64,000 nt of DNA. It comes from Niastella caeni (GTDB lineage Bacteria; Bacteroidota; Bacteroidia; Chitinophagales; Chitinophagaceae). The position numbers were made by a program, and so were the translations under genes. Location: contig NZ_STFF01000008.1 in assembly GCF_004834005.1 (NCBI RefSeq), positions 124,001 to 188,000 on the forward strand, given 5' to 3'. The notes under the pieces are model-generated. The model had not been told where the DNA came from and did not search any database. It worked only from the letters and a program-made list of their open reading frames with translations. Of this stretch, positions 37,203 to 46,393 are shown in pieces. Each line of letters opens with the position of its first letter. Position 1 is the first letter of the stretch.

Positions 37203-38807
37203 ATGAAAAAACTTTTTGTATTAGGATTCACTTGCCTCAGTTTGTATTCTTCTGCCCGGCAGCCCTACGTGTCAAAAGTATGGGTGCCTGATAACAGGAA
37301 CGGAACATTTAAAAATCCGGTGCTTAATGCCGATTATTCCGATCCCGATGCCTGCCGCGTGGGCGACGATTATTATCTCGTAGCTTCCAGCTTTGATGGT
37401 ATTCCCGGTTTACCTATTCTGCATTCAAAAGACCTCGTAAACTGGACGATCATTGGTCATGCATTGAACCGTCAGCCGCCGTACGATCATTTCTCACAAC
37501 CCCGCCATGGCATGGGCGTTTGGGCGCCGGCCATCCGCTATCATAATGGTGAATTTTACATTTACTACCCCGATCCGGATTTTGGCATTTATGTAGTAAA
37601 AGCAAAAAACATCAGCGGTCCCTGGTCTGATCCTGTATTGGTAGAAGGCGGCAAGGGATTGATTGATCCCTGTCCGTTGTGGGATGATGATGGTAAAGTA
37701 TACCTCGTGCACGCCTATGCAGGCAGTCGCGCAGGTATTAAAAGTATTGTTGTTGTAAAAAGGCTCGATGCTTCAGGTACCAAAGTGCTGGATGGTGGCG
37801 TAATGGTATTCGATGGCCACGACCAGGACCCCACGCTGGAAGGGCCGAAGATCTATAAGCGCAATGGATATTATTACATTTTTGCCCCGGCTGGTGGGGT
37901 ATCAACCGGCTGGCAACTGGTATTGCGTTCAAAAAATATTTATGGTCCGTACGAAAGGAAAGTGGTGATGGACCAGGGCGGTTCTCCTATCAATGGTCCG
38001 CACCAGGGCGCCTGGGTTGATACCAAAACGGGGGAAGACTGGTTCCTGCATTTTCAGGACCGCGAAGCATACGGACGTATCGTTCACCTGCAACCGATGA
38101 AATGGGTGAATAACTGGCCGGTGATCGGCGTTGATAAAGATGGTGATGGAAAAGGGGAGCCGGTGCTGGAATACAAAAAACCCAATGTAGGAAAAACATA
38201 TCCTGTACAAACACCACAGGAATCGGATGAGTTTAACGGCCATACTATGGGATTGCAATGGCAATGGCAGGCGAACCCCAAACCTTACTGGGCTTTTCCC
38301 GGTAATGGATACCTGCGTTTGTTCTCCGGGATGGTAGCTGATTCGGCAAAGAACCTCTGGTTTGTGCCCAATGTACTGATGCAGAAATTTCCGGCAGAGG
38401 AATTTACCGCTACTGTGAAACTGGACTTCAAACCCCGCCTGGCAGGAGAGAAGACCGGATTGATCATAATGGGCTCCGATTATGCATTTGTTGGGTTAAC
38501 TAAGAAGGAAGATGGTATTTATCTTTCATATGTGATCTGCAAACAGGCCGAAGGCGGAAAGCCGGAGCAGGAAAAGATTATTGGTAAGGTTACAGGAGCC
38601 ACTTCGTATTTGCGCGTACAAGTGAGCAAAGGCGCCAAATGTAGTTTTACGTACAGTGAAGATGGGAAACAATTCACTTCGGCCGGCGATATATTTACCG
38701 CAGTGCCCGGCAGATGGATCGGCGCCAAAGTGGGAATGTTTTGCACCCGTACGACTGTTACCAATGATGCGGGGTTTGCCGATGTAGATTGGTTTAGAAT
38801 TGATTAA
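37203..38807 (+). CDS. GH43-family glycoside hydrolase with C-terminal beta-sandwich
   Basis: This 534-residue secreted enzyme has a five-bladed GH43 domain (about 33-320) with the catalytic aspartate region NADYSDPDACRVGDDYYL near 42-59, the pKa-modulating aspartate in GLIDPCPLWDDDGK and the likely acid glutamate in DPTLEGPKIYKR near 218. A GH43-type concanavalin-like C-terminal domain follows (about 340-534, ESDEFNGHTMGLQWQW). GH43 members include arabinofuranosidases, beta-xylosidases and galactosidases; within a pectin locus, removal of arabinose or xylose side chains is likely but the exact activity cannot be read from sequence. It stands alone between repeat-rich gaps of 262 and 144 bp. 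Confidence 0.87.
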   Translation: MKKLFVLGFTCLSLYSSARQPYVSKVWVPDNRNGTFKNPVLNADYSDPDACRVGDDYYLVASSFDGIPGLPILHSKDLVNWTIIGHALNRQPPYDHFSQPRHGMGVWAPAIRYHNGEFYIYYPDPDFGIYVVKAKNISGPWSDPVLVEGGKGLIDPCPLWDDDGKVYLVHAYAGSRAGIKSIVVVKRLDASGTKVLDGGVMVFDGHDQDPTLEGPKIYKRNGYYYIFAPAGGVSTGWQLVLRSKNIYGPYERKVVMDQGGSPINGPHQGAWVDTKTGEDWFLHFQDREAYGRIVHLQPMKWVNNWPVIGVDKDGDGKGEPVLEYKKPNVGKTYPVQTPQESDEFNGHTMGLQWQWQANPKPYWAFPGNGYLRLFSGMVADSAKNLWFVPNVLMQKFPAEEFTATVKLDFKPRLAGEKTGLIIMGSDYAFVGLTKKEDGIYLSYVICKQAEGGKPEQEKIIGKVTGATSYLRVQVSKGAKCSFTYSEDGKQFTSAGDIFTAVPGRWIGAKVGMFCTRTTVTNDAGFADVDWFRID

Positions 38808-38824
38808 TTATAAGCTAGCAGTGT

Positions 38825-38861
38825 CACTGTCCTGAGCGAAGTCGAAGAACCGTGTACAGTG
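38825..38861. repeat. Short inverted repeat holding a CCTGAGCGAAGTCGAAG word
   Basis: CACTGT (38825-38830) and ACAGTG (38856-38861) flank CCTGAGCGAAGTCGAAG. A degenerate copy follows in tandem (CTTAGCGTAGTCTCCG), and another related copy, TGAGTAAAGTCGAAG, lies near 10271. It looks like a dispersed intergenic repeat. Confidence 0.4.
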
Positions 38862-38951
38862 CTTAGCGTAGTCTCCGCATAAACCAGCATGCTTTCATTA
38901 TAACTAAAAAATACCTACATTTATCACCGATAACTAGCGATTGAGAAAAGA

Positions 38952-39539
38952 ATGACCATTAGCCTGCCACATATTCAACAGGGTATACATGCCGGAAACG
39001 AACAATGTCTGGAGGAACTGTACCGGTTATTCAGCAAACGGCTGCATCACTTTGCCCGTGTTATCACCCGCTCACCCGAAATGGCTGAAGAAATTGTGGA
39101 AGACGTATTTGTAAAATTGTGGAGCAATCGCCATCGCATAAACGAAGTAGAAAATCTCACGGTATATTTATATGTAGCTGTAAAGAACAGGTCGTTGAAT
39201 GCCATCTCCCAGAAGGCTACGGAACTCATCCGGGCGCCTTTCGATGATCTGGATATAGAAACCGGCCTAGTGGCTACTGATCCGTACAACCTGCTGGTTA
39301 CTGCCGAAATGATGAAACGCATGCAACAGGCAGTTGACAATTTACCTCCCCGTTGTAAAATGATCTTCAAACTGGTGCGCGAAGATGGTCTCAAGCACCG
39401 CGAAGTAGCAGAAATTCTTAATATCTCCCTCAATACAGTCGATGTGCAAATGGCCATTGCTATCAAAAAAATATGTGCCGAGCTGCAGGTGAGTAAGGCT
39501 GCAAAGAACTTTTGGGCGCAGAAGGCTAATAAGCAATAG
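38952..39539 (+). CDS. ECF-family RNA polymerase sigma factor
   Basis: This 195-residue extracytoplasmic-function sigma factor has sigma region 2 in LYRLFSKRLHHFARVITRSPEMAEEIVEDVFVKLWSNR (residues about 22-60) and region 4 in LPPRCKMIFKLVREDGLKHREVAEILNISLNTVDVQMAIAIKKI (about 137-180). Bacteroidota use such sigma factors with a FecR-type anti-sigma and an STN-bearing SusC to switch on transport genes when substrate is bound outside. The anti-sigma and susC3 follow on the same strand, so susC3-susD3 are its likely targets. The gap to the anti-sigma gene is unusually long (329 bp) and full of repeats. Confidence 0.93.
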   Translation: MTISLPHIQQGIHAGNEQCLEELYRLFSKRLHHFARVITRSPEMAEEIVEDVFVKLWSNRHRINEVENLTVYLYVAVKNRSLNAISQKATELIRAPFDDLDIETGLVATDPYNLLVTAEMMKRMQQAVDNLPPRCKMIFKLVREDGLKHREVAEILNISLNTVDVQMAIAIKKICAELQVSKAAKNFWAQKANKQ

Positions 39540-39868
39540 GCAAGTCGTGAGAAGCTTCACGCTACAAGCTACATCCGCCAAAACAAATAAAGCTTCAAGC
39601 TTCAAGCTACAAGCCGCAAGCAAATGCAAATGATCGGTCGGCCAGGCGAAATCGCGGCCTTATGTTTTCCCATTTGCACATTTTTCCATTTGCTAATTTG
39701 CACATTCTTTCCTTTCTCATTTCTCTGTTTTTCATTCTTCATTTTTCATTTCCCAGCCTTCCCTGGGCACCCGGTAACTTCCTCAACTTTCTTCAAATTT
39801 TTTTTCAAAACGCTTAATGGTGTTTTCAAAAATCCCTGTCCTTTCTGGTATAAACGCATTAGGCGCAA
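39540..39868. other. Repeat-rich gap between sigma and anti-sigma genes
   Basis: These 329 bp contain no supported gene. They start with AGCTTCACGCTACAAGCTAC and AGCTTCAAGCTTCAAGCTAC-type repeats (39552-39620), then CATTTGCACATTTTTCCATT words (39670-39705) and the 21-nt copy at 39716-39736 shared with 7325-7345. A T-rich stretch with TTTTCAAAA words precedes the anti-sigma start. The one long open frame here reads through these repeats and is not credible as a protein. Confidence 0.6.
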
Positions 39869-40966
39869 ATGGAAACACCCGAAAGAATATGGTTTTTACT
39901 GTCTCGCAGTCTGAGCGGAGATGCTACCGAACAGGATAAAGAAGAACTGGATCGTTTGTTACAGGAGCGCCCCGAACTGATGCAGCAATATGAAATGCTG
40001 CTCCAGTTATGGTCGGTGAACGCCTCCGTTTATGAAGAACCTGCAGCCGGTGACAAGATCAACCGCATTTTACAACTGGCTGCTGAAGAATCAGACGACA
40101 AACAATCCGCCAGTCCCGTTGTACGCATTAAAAAATGGCGTAAACTATATTGGGCTGCCGCTATCCTTGCCTCCCTTTCCATCGGCGCCTGGTTGTTTGT
40201 AAAATGGGATGAAAAACAACAAGCCCTTACGGCTAATGAAGTGGTGGCGCCTAAAGGCAGTAAAACAAGGACCATACTGCCCGATGGGTCAACCGTATGG
40301 CTCAATGCCGGTTCGCGCATTGTATATGCCAACTTCAATGGCCCGGTGCGTGAAATAACCCTTGAAGGGGAAGCTTTCTTTGATGTAGTTTCTGTTGTTT
40401 CGGCTGCTACGCATCAGAAAAAACCATTTATCGTTCATGTCGGTTCCATCGATATTAAAGTGTTGGGTACGGCCTTCAATGTAAAATCGTATCCCGAAGA
40501 AAAAACGATTGAAACCACCCTCATCAGGGGCCTGGTGCAGATTACTCGTAAGGGCGATGCCGAAGGAGCGCCGGTATACCTGCATCCCAATGAAAAGATC
40601 GTATTACCCGTCAGCAGTCCCGATGCAGGTACTGCCAGCGGACAGGTAATCACCACACAAAATCAGCAACCGGTTCAGCAAATAATACATATCGACAGTA
40701 CAAAGCAGGAGAACGAGCATATAGAAACAGCGTGGGTGTATAACCGGCTTGAATTTCGTGGCGACAATTTTGAGCAACTGGCGTTGAAACTTGAAAGATG
40801 GTATAATATCAGGATCCATTTTGAAGATGAGGCCGCGCGCCAACTGGTATTTAATGGTTCATTACAGAACGAGACCGTAGAGCAGGCTTTTATGGCATTA
40901 AAAGAGGTTGCTCCGTTCAATATATCAATAACCAATAACGAAGTATTTATAAAATCGACGAAATAA
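39869..40966 (+). CDS. FecR-family anti-sigma factor
   Basis: This 365-residue inner-membrane anti-sigma factor has a short cytoplasmic sigma-binding N-terminus (about 1-85), one transmembrane segment (LYWAAAILASLSIGAWLFV near 91-109), a periplasmic FecR domain (KTRTILPDGSTVWLNAGSRIVYA and ITLEGEAFFDVV, about 130-225) and a C-terminal DUF4974/STN-like domain (LEFRGDNFEQLALKLERWYNIRIHFED, about 290-362) that should touch the STN domain of susC3. Together with the sigma at 38952 and susC3 at 41115 it forms a standard trans-envelope signalling set. Confidence 0.93.
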   Translation: METPERIWFLLSRSLSGDATEQDKEELDRLLQERPELMQQYEMLLQLWSVNASVYEEPAAGDKINRILQLAAEESDDKQSASPVVRIKKWRKLYWAAAILASLSIGAWLFVKWDEKQQALTANEVVAPKGSKTRTILPDGSTVWLNAGSRIVYANFNGPVREITLEGEAFFDVVSVVSAATHQKKPFIVHVGSIDIKVLGTAFNVKSYPEEKTIETTLIRGLVQITRKGDAEGAPVYLHPNEKIVLPVSSPDAGTASGQVITTQNQQPVQQIIHIDSTKQENEHIETAWVYNRLEFRGDNFEQLALKLERWYNIRIHFEDEAARQLVFNGSLQNETVEQAFMALKEVAPFNISITNNEVFIKSTK

Positions 40967-40993
40967 TTATGGATCCTACATAGGCAAAAAAAA

Positions 40994-41018
40994 CGGAGAA
41001 TGTTGGCAGCATTCTCCG
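40994..41018. terminator. Hairpin with T-tract on the minus strand
   Basis: CGGAGAATG and CATTCTCCG form a perfect 9-bp stem. On the + strand the A-run precedes the stem, so a T8 run follows it only on the - strand. It may act as an antisense terminator or as a leader hairpin of susC3; no - strand gene needs it here. Confidence 0.4.
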
Positions 41019-41055
41019 CGAATTACAGGTTAAATTTTTCGGTGTTGTATTCTCA

Positions 41056-41079
41056 CAATCCCGCTTGCAGGCGGGATTG
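41056..41079. repeat. GC-rich hairpin before susC3
   Basis: CAATCCCGC and GCGGGATTG form a perfect 9-bp stem around TTGCAG, 36 bp before the susC3 ATG. Related CCCGCC/GGCGGG hairpins lie at 46364 and 59919. Confidence 0.6.
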
Positions 41080-41114
41080 GGAAGTGATTTCTTAACCCAT
41101 AATAATACTAAAGT

Positions 41115-44100
41115 ATGAAAAGTTTTAGAACGGGTATAAAAAACCCGTTGCTTTCCAATGCGCTGCTTGTTATGAAGATAACCACATTTCTTTTGCTTGT
41201 TGGTGTGCTGCAGGTGTCCGCCCGGGGCTTCGGTCAGGATAAGCTGAGCCTTCGGTATAAAAATGCCGAAATCGCTGGCATTTTGATCAATATAGAAAAG
41301 CAAACACACTATCGCTTCCTGTATAACAACCAGTTACAGGGTGTTAGACAAAAAGTGACCATCAATTTAGAAAACGTCGATATTCGTCAGGCGCTTGATA
41401 ATTTGTTCTCTCAAACCGTGCTTACTTACCGGTTCATGGCCAACGGCCTTATTGTGATCAATGAAGGAACAGGCCGCCAGGCTATAGAAAAAAAAGTGAC
41501 CGGTAAGATCTCTGACCCAAACGGCGCGCCGCTCTCAGGCGTTACCGTAACTATAAAAGGCACTAATAAAGCCACTTTCACTAATGAACAGGGCGTATTT
41601 ACTATTACAGCCGATGATAATGAAGTGCTCGTATTCTCTTACGTAGGTTATGAATCACAGGAAATAAAAGTGGGCGACAAATCGCAGATCAATCTCTCTC
41701 TGGTATCTGCTGCTGCAAGCCTGGAGAACATTGTAGTGATCGGTTATGGTACCGTAAAGAAAAGAGACCTTACCGGAGCTGTTGTTTCCCTCAAAGGCGA
41801 TGAGGTAAAAAAAGTACCGGCCGGTAACGTAATGGAGAGCGTGCAAGGTAAAGTGGCCGGGGTTGATATTACCCGTACCAGCGGAGGCGCGGGTTCAAAC
41901 GTAAACATTACTGTAAGAGGTAACCGGTCGATCCTGGCGCAAAACACGCCGCTGTTTATCGTTGATGGTATTCAATACCCCACCTTCCAGGATATTAACC
42001 CGAACGACATTCAATCTATGGAGGTATTGAAAGATGCGTCCTCTACCGCTATTTATGGTTCACGCGGCGCTAATGGCGTAATTATCATTACTACCAAAAG
42101 AGGTGCTGCCGGAAAAATAAAAGTAGGCGCCAATGCGTACTACGGTGTGAACAAAGTGGCCGGCTACCCGAAACCGATGACCGGTCCGCAGTATGCCGAG
42201 TTAAAACGCCAGGCCAGCCGCACAGCAGGCCAGTGGAATTCTTCTGCAGATGATGCCAGGATCTTCGGCGCTGATCTCGCTGCTGCAACGGACGGTACTT
42301 CTACCTTTTGGCCCGGCTTGCTGGCGCAGGAAGGTTCACAACAGGATTACGGTGTGAACGTGGCCGCGGGCAGTGAAAAAACAAAAGTTTTCTTCTCGTT
42401 CGACTATTTTAAAGAGAAAGGTATCCTGAACAATGATTTTTCAGGTCGTTATACATTACGCCTGAACATCGATCAAACGATCATCGGCACCTTTAAGGTG
42501 GGTTTGCAAAGCCAGTTAACGTATTATAATGAAAACAGGCGCACCGATAACGTATTGAACGTTGCCTATAAAGTAATACCGTATTACACACCTTATAATT
42601 TGGATGGTTCTCTGATTAAGTTTCCCGGCAATGCCAACCAGGTAAACCCCTTGTTGGAAGAATTGCCGGGGGCTTATGTCAATAAGTTCAACACCACCCG
42701 TATTTTATCTTCTGCTTATGCAGAATGGAAACCCTTTAGCAGCCTGACGCTGCGTTCCAACCTGGGTATCACCAACAGCAGTTCCCGCAACGGCTTGTTC
42801 CTGGGTGAGAATACTATAACCCGTGTTACCTCAACCGGTTCGCTGGCAAAAGTTACCAATGCCACCCAAACCGATCTCATCTGGGAAAACATCATCACCT
42901 GGCAAAAGAAGTTCGCCGATCATAGCATAGATGTTACAGGGGTTACCAGCTATCTTTCCAACAAACAGGATAGCTCATACGCACAGGGAACAGGACAATT
43001 GCTGCCGGGCCAGTCGTTTTACGCGTTGTTGAACAACCCGGCCAACCTGAGTATCTGGAGTAATTACATAGGCAGCGACCTGTTATCAGGTGCCCTGAGA
43101 GTGAACTACGGTTACAAAGGCAAGTACCTGTTAACATTAACCGGCCGTGCCGATGGTTCTTCTGTATTGAGCAAAGACAACCGCTGGTCGTTCTTCCCCT
43201 CAGCAGCCGTGGCCTGGCGCGTGATCGATGAAGGTTTTATGGCTGCCCAGAATATTTTCAGCGATTTGAAAGTACGGGCCAGTTATGGTATTGCCGGTAA
43301 CGCGGCCGTTAAACCATATTCAACGGCTTCCGGTTTAATACTCATTCCGTTTGCCTGGAACGATGCCAGTATAACTGCTTATGGGTTTGATCCAAGGACC
43401 GGTAACCGCAACCTGAAATGGGAGTTGACCGGTACACAGAACTTCGGGTTAGACTTCGGCTTGCTTAAAAACCGCATTACCGCCAGCGTAGATTATTATG
43501 ATTCAAAAACCCGCGACCTTTTATTGTTGCGTCCGCTGCCAACAACCTCAGGCTATTCAAGAGTGGTAGAGAATGTGGGCAAAACCCGCAACAATGGTGT
43601 TGAGATCTCATTGCGTACAGTGAATGTGCAAACCAGGGAAATTACCTGGACGAGCGCCATTACCTATACCCGCAATAAAGAAAAGATCGTTGAACTGGTG
43701 AACGGAAAAAATGATATAGCCAGTGGCTTGTTCATTGGTAATCCCGTGAAATCGTTCTACGACTTTCAAAAAGTGGGCATCTGGCAAACTGCCGATACCG
43801 CTGCTGCTAGAAGCTTTGGTTATAAAGCAGGCGACATTCGCGTAGCTGACCTGAGCGGTGACAAAGGCCAGCCCGATGGAAAACTGGATGCTACTTACGA
43901 CAGGACCATCGTGGGCGTGGCAGTGCCTGATTATACCCTCGGTTTCAGCAACGATCTCAGCTATAAGAATTTCGACCTGAATATATATGTATTTGCCCGG
44001 GTAGGACAAACCTTTGTATCCGATTATGCCAACAAGTTTGAACCCAACGCTATTGAAAATGGCGCCAATGTTGACTACTGGACACCGGAAAACCCAACAA

Positions 44101-44387
44101 ACAGTTATCCACGACCGAATATCAATATTTCAAGAGCTTCAATGCCATTTGCCACAACGCTCGGTTATAGAGACGGCTCTTTTGTAAAGATCAGGAACAT
44201 TACCCTGGGGTATACGTTGCCTAAAACGCTTTCCCAAAAATTCCATGTGAATTCTTTGCGCTGGTATGTAAGCGCCAAGAACTATGTCACGTTTGCCAAA
44301 GAGAAAGATTATGATCCGGAAGGCGAAGGTTCTTTTGACCGGCCGTTAACCAAACTGATCGTTACCGGGATAAATATTGAGTTCTAA
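41115..44387 (+). CDS. SusC/RagA-family transporter with N-terminal STN signalling domain (pair 3)
   Basis: This 1090-residue SusC differs from pairs 1 and 2 by an extra N-terminal STN (secretin/TonB N-terminal) domain: DKLSLRYKNAEIAGILINIEKQTHYRFLYN and VDIRQALDNLFSQTVLTYRFMANGLIVI, about 38-115. A regulatory beta domain follows (VTGKISDPNGAPLSGVTVTIKG), then the plug (VIGYGTVKKRDLTGAVVSL, ASSTAIYGSRGANGVIIITTK) and a barrel ending in NIEF. STN domains pass the ligand signal to a FecR anti-sigma, and the sigma/anti-sigma pair is directly upstream. The long signal region (LVMKITTFLLLVGVLQVSARGFGQ) is usual for STN-type SusC proteins of this group. susD3 follows after 31 bp. Confidence 0.94.
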   Translation: MKSFRTGIKNPLLSNALLVMKITTFLLLVGVLQVSARGFGQDKLSLRYKNAEIAGILINIEKQTHYRFLYNNQLQGVRQKVTINLENVDIRQALDNLFSQTVLTYRFMANGLIVINEGTGRQAIEKKVTGKISDPNGAPLSGVTVTIKGTNKATFTNEQGVFTITADDNEVLVFSYVGYESQEIKVGDKSQINLSLVSAAASLENIVVIGYGTVKKRDLTGAVVSLKGDEVKKVPAGNVMESVQGKVAGVDITRTSGGAGSNVNITVRGNRSILAQNTPLFIVDGIQYPTFQDINPNDIQSMEVLKDASSTAIYGSRGANGVIIITTKRGAAGKIKVGANAYYGVNKVAGYPKPMTGPQYAELKRQASRTAGQWNSSADDARIFGADLAAATDGTSTFWPGLLAQEGSQQDYGVNVAAGSEKTKVFFSFDYFKEKGILNNDFSGRYTLRLNIDQTIIGTFKVGLQSQLTYYNENRRTDNVLNVAYKVIPYYTPYNLDGSLIKFPGNANQVNPLLEELPGAYVNKFNTTRILSSAYAEWKPFSSLTLRSNLGITNSSSRNGLFLGENTITRVTSTGSLAKVTNATQTDLIWENIITWQKKFADHSIDVTGVTSYLSNKQDSSYAQGTGQLLPGQSFYALLNNPANLSIWSNYIGSDLLSGALRVNYGYKGKYLLTLTGRADGSSVLSKDNRWSFFPSAAVAWRVIDEGFMAAQNIFSDLKVRASYGIAGNAAVKPYSTASGLILIPFAWNDASITAYGFDPRTGNRNLKWELTGTQNFGLDFGLLKNRITASVDYYDSKTRDLLLLRPLPTTSGYSRVVENVGKTRNNGVEISLRTVNVQTREITWTSAITYTRNKEKIVELVNGKNDIASGLFIGNPVKSFYDFQKVGIWQTADTAAARSFGYKAGDIRVADLSGDKGQPDGKLDATYDRTIVGVAVPDYTLGFSNDLSYKNFDLNIYVFARVGQTFVSDYANKFEPNAIENGANVDYWTPENPTNSYPRPNINISRASMPFATTLGYRDGSFVKIRNITLGYTLPKTLSQKFHVNSLRWYVSAKNYVTFAKEKDYDPEGEGSFDRPLTKLIVTGINIEF

Positions 44388-44418
44388 TCTTATTAACTAT
44401 CGAATTAATTACTGCAAT

Positions 44419-46107
44419 ATGAAAAACAGAATTAATAGTGTATTGGGATTGTTGATGACAGGTTCAGTGGTGTTTACATCGTGCGATAAAAAATTGACAG
44501 AATATAACCCCAGCGGCTTAACATCAGACGCTGTTTATTCAAATGCCAAAGGTTTTGAAACGCTGGTAAATGCAGCTTATACCTATAACCGTTTCTGGTA
44601 CGGAAAAGAAGAAGGGTACAGTGTATCTGAAATGGGTACCGATATCTGGACGAACGGAACGGGGGACGTGTATCCGCAATTATCGCGGTACGACAACCTG
44701 CAGGGAAGTAATACTGCGGCGTTGAACCTGTTATGGGATAACTTATATGCCGCTGTTAACCTATGTAATAACGCCATTGCGAAAGTGGGCGATGTAAGCG
44801 ATTATACCGTGGCCCAGAAAACGATCCGCGAAGGGGAATTGCGTTTTCTGCGTGCGTTTTACTACTGGCATATAGTTGAAACCTGGGGCGGTGTTCACTT
44901 CAATACCGAACCGAATGCTACGGTAGCGTCTACCGCCAACAAAACACCGGTAGAGACTTTCTATCAACAGATCTTTGCCGACCTGGAGATCGCGGTAAAA
45001 AATTTACCGGCTACTTCATCTGATTACGGCCGTGCTACCATCCCCGTGGCCAAAGCCTTCCTGGCCCGCATGTATTTAACCCGTGGTATGAACGCACAGG
45101 CAATTGCCATGGCCAATGATGTGATCAAAAATTACGGGTATACGCTGGTGGCCAAATACGCCGATCTGTGGAACATGGGTAATTTGAAGAATAAGGAAGT
45201 GATCTGGGTGGTTGACTATTCTACTAACCTTGCCAATAACGACCTTACTACCTCAGCTTTCCCTTTTGGACATAGCCGCGGTAGTAACAGCGGACACATG
45301 TTATTTCTGCAGGTGTATGACCAGGTGAATTCAGCGCTTTTGGCGCGTGATGTGCCCAATGGCCGGCCGTTCAACCGGTATATGCCAACCAGAGCCTTCT
45401 TAAACCTGTTCAATGAAGATGACGACGCCCGTTACCAGGGTACTTTTCAAACGGTTTGGTACTGCAACAAAGCAGCCCGGGCAGCCGGTAATACCTTCAA
45501 CACAAAAGACACCAGCAACTTTAAAGTAGGCGATACTGTGTGCTTTACTTCTAAAAACAGTCTTGTAGCAGCCGACATGAATGCCAAACGTTACACTACC
45601 TACGATCTTTCGCGGGTGTACGGTACAAACGGCATTCCTTCGCAACGGAGGTTCTATGTATCGCTGAAGAAGTTCAAAGATTCAACCCGCACAGCGGTAA
45701 ATGAAGCGCAAAGCGCCCGCGATGTGTTTGTAATAAGGCTGGCCGAAATGTACCTGATCGCGGCTGAAGCCGAATTGAAGATCGGCAAGCCCGATTCTGC
45801 AGCTTATTACCTGAATATCATTCGCACCCGGGCAGCCATTCCGGGCCGTGAATCTGCCATGCAGGTTACAGGTTCACAGGTAACCCTCGACTTCATATTA
45901 GACGAACGTGCCCGCGAACTGGCGGGTGAGCAATTGCGCTGGTTCGATCTTAAACGTACCAATAAGTTAATTGACCGGGTTAAGAGCATGAATCCGGATG
46001 CAGCCCAGTATATAAAAGCATTTCAAACGGTGCGTCCTATTCCGCAGGCACAGATAGACGCCGTTACCAACAAGGGCGAGTTCACACAAAATGAAGGTTA
46101 TCAGTAA
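44419..46107 (+). CDS. SusD/RagB-family surface glycan-binding lipoprotein (pair 3)
   Basis: This SusD protein has 562 residues from the ATG at 44419. An in-frame ATG at 44377 lies inside the end of susC3 and would put 14 polar residues before the signal peptide; starting at 44419 gives a clean lipoprotein signal with lipobox FTSC (near residue 21). Conserved parts are EGELRFLRAFYYWHIVETWGGVHF near 135, VAKAFLARMYLTRGM near 205, IRLAEMYLIAAEAELKIGKPDSA near 440 and LDERARELAGEQLRWFDLKRTNKL near 495. It pairs with the STN-type SusC3. Its sequence is clearly more distant from susD1 and susD2 than those are from each other, so the third pair may bind a different pectin fragment. Confidence 0.92.
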   Translation: MKNRINSVLGLLMTGSVVFTSCDKKLTEYNPSGLTSDAVYSNAKGFETLVNAAYTYNRFWYGKEEGYSVSEMGTDIWTNGTGDVYPQLSRYDNLQGSNTAALNLLWDNLYAAVNLCNNAIAKVGDVSDYTVAQKTIREGELRFLRAFYYWHIVETWGGVHFNTEPNATVASTANKTPVETFYQQIFADLEIAVKNLPATSSDYGRATIPVAKAFLARMYLTRGMNAQAIAMANDVIKNYGYTLVAKYADLWNMGNLKNKEVIWVVDYSTNLANNDLTTSAFPFGHSRGSNSGHMLFLQVYDQVNSALLARDVPNGRPFNRYMPTRAFLNLFNEDDDARYQGTFQTVWYCNKAARAAGNTFNTKDTSNFKVGDTVCFTSKNSLVAADMNAKRYTTYDLSRVYGTNGIPSQRRFYVSLKKFKDSTRTAVNEAQSARDVFVIRLAEMYLIAAEAELKIGKPDSAAYYLNIIRTRAAIPGRESAMQVTGSQVTLDFILDERARELAGEQLRWFDLKRTNKLIDRVKSMNPDAAQYIKAFQTVRPIPQAQIDAVTNKGEFTQNEGYQ

Positions 46108-46262
46108 CTGGCTAAAGGACTCCCGTTACCGGTTTCAGGTTGCTTGGAGCAACCATAAACTACAAACATATTTTCATCTTCTTGCTGGCAGTCGCGTATA
46201 GGGGTATGGTTCTGGGTAATTTTACGTTGATTGCCAGCCTTTTATTTCCTATCTGGTTTGTT

Positions 46263-46336
46263 ATCGTTGCCGGTAACGTTTGCGTAAATAAAATTCCTTA
46301 TTCGTTTCGGTGGGTTTAAATATCTGTGTACACTTG
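46263..46336 (+). promoter_or_regulatory. Pectin-locus operator/promoter module 3 (GH28)
   Basis: ATCGTTGCCGGTAACGTT lies at 46263-46280, AAATATCTG at 46318-46326 and TTG at 46334-46336. The gaps of 37 and 7 bp are exactly those before susC1 and susC2, 28-34 kb upstream. A TATGGTTG at 46356 is a candidate -7 box with one mismatch to TAnnTTTG. Confidence 0.75.
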
Positions 46337-46363
46337 CTTTGAAAAACAGGTATTATATGGTTG

Positions 46364-46393
46364 CAGGTTGTCCCGCCGAGGCGGGATAACCTG
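46364..46393. repeat. GC-rich hairpin of the CCCGCC/GGCGGG family
   Basis: CAGGTTGTCCCGC pairs with GCGGGATAACCTG (13 bp, one G-T) around a four-base loop, or slightly more tightly. It sits where the transcript from module 3 would begin. Confidence 0.6.

Noticed and set aside
39624..39914. 96-residue open frame between sigma and anti-sigma genes
   Set aside because: It encodes repeat-derived Phe/Ser-rich text and overlaps the start of the well-supported anti-sigma gene.
44377..44418. Earlier start for susD3
   Set aside because: It overlaps susC3 and would place 14 polar residues before a typical lipoprotein signal peptide.
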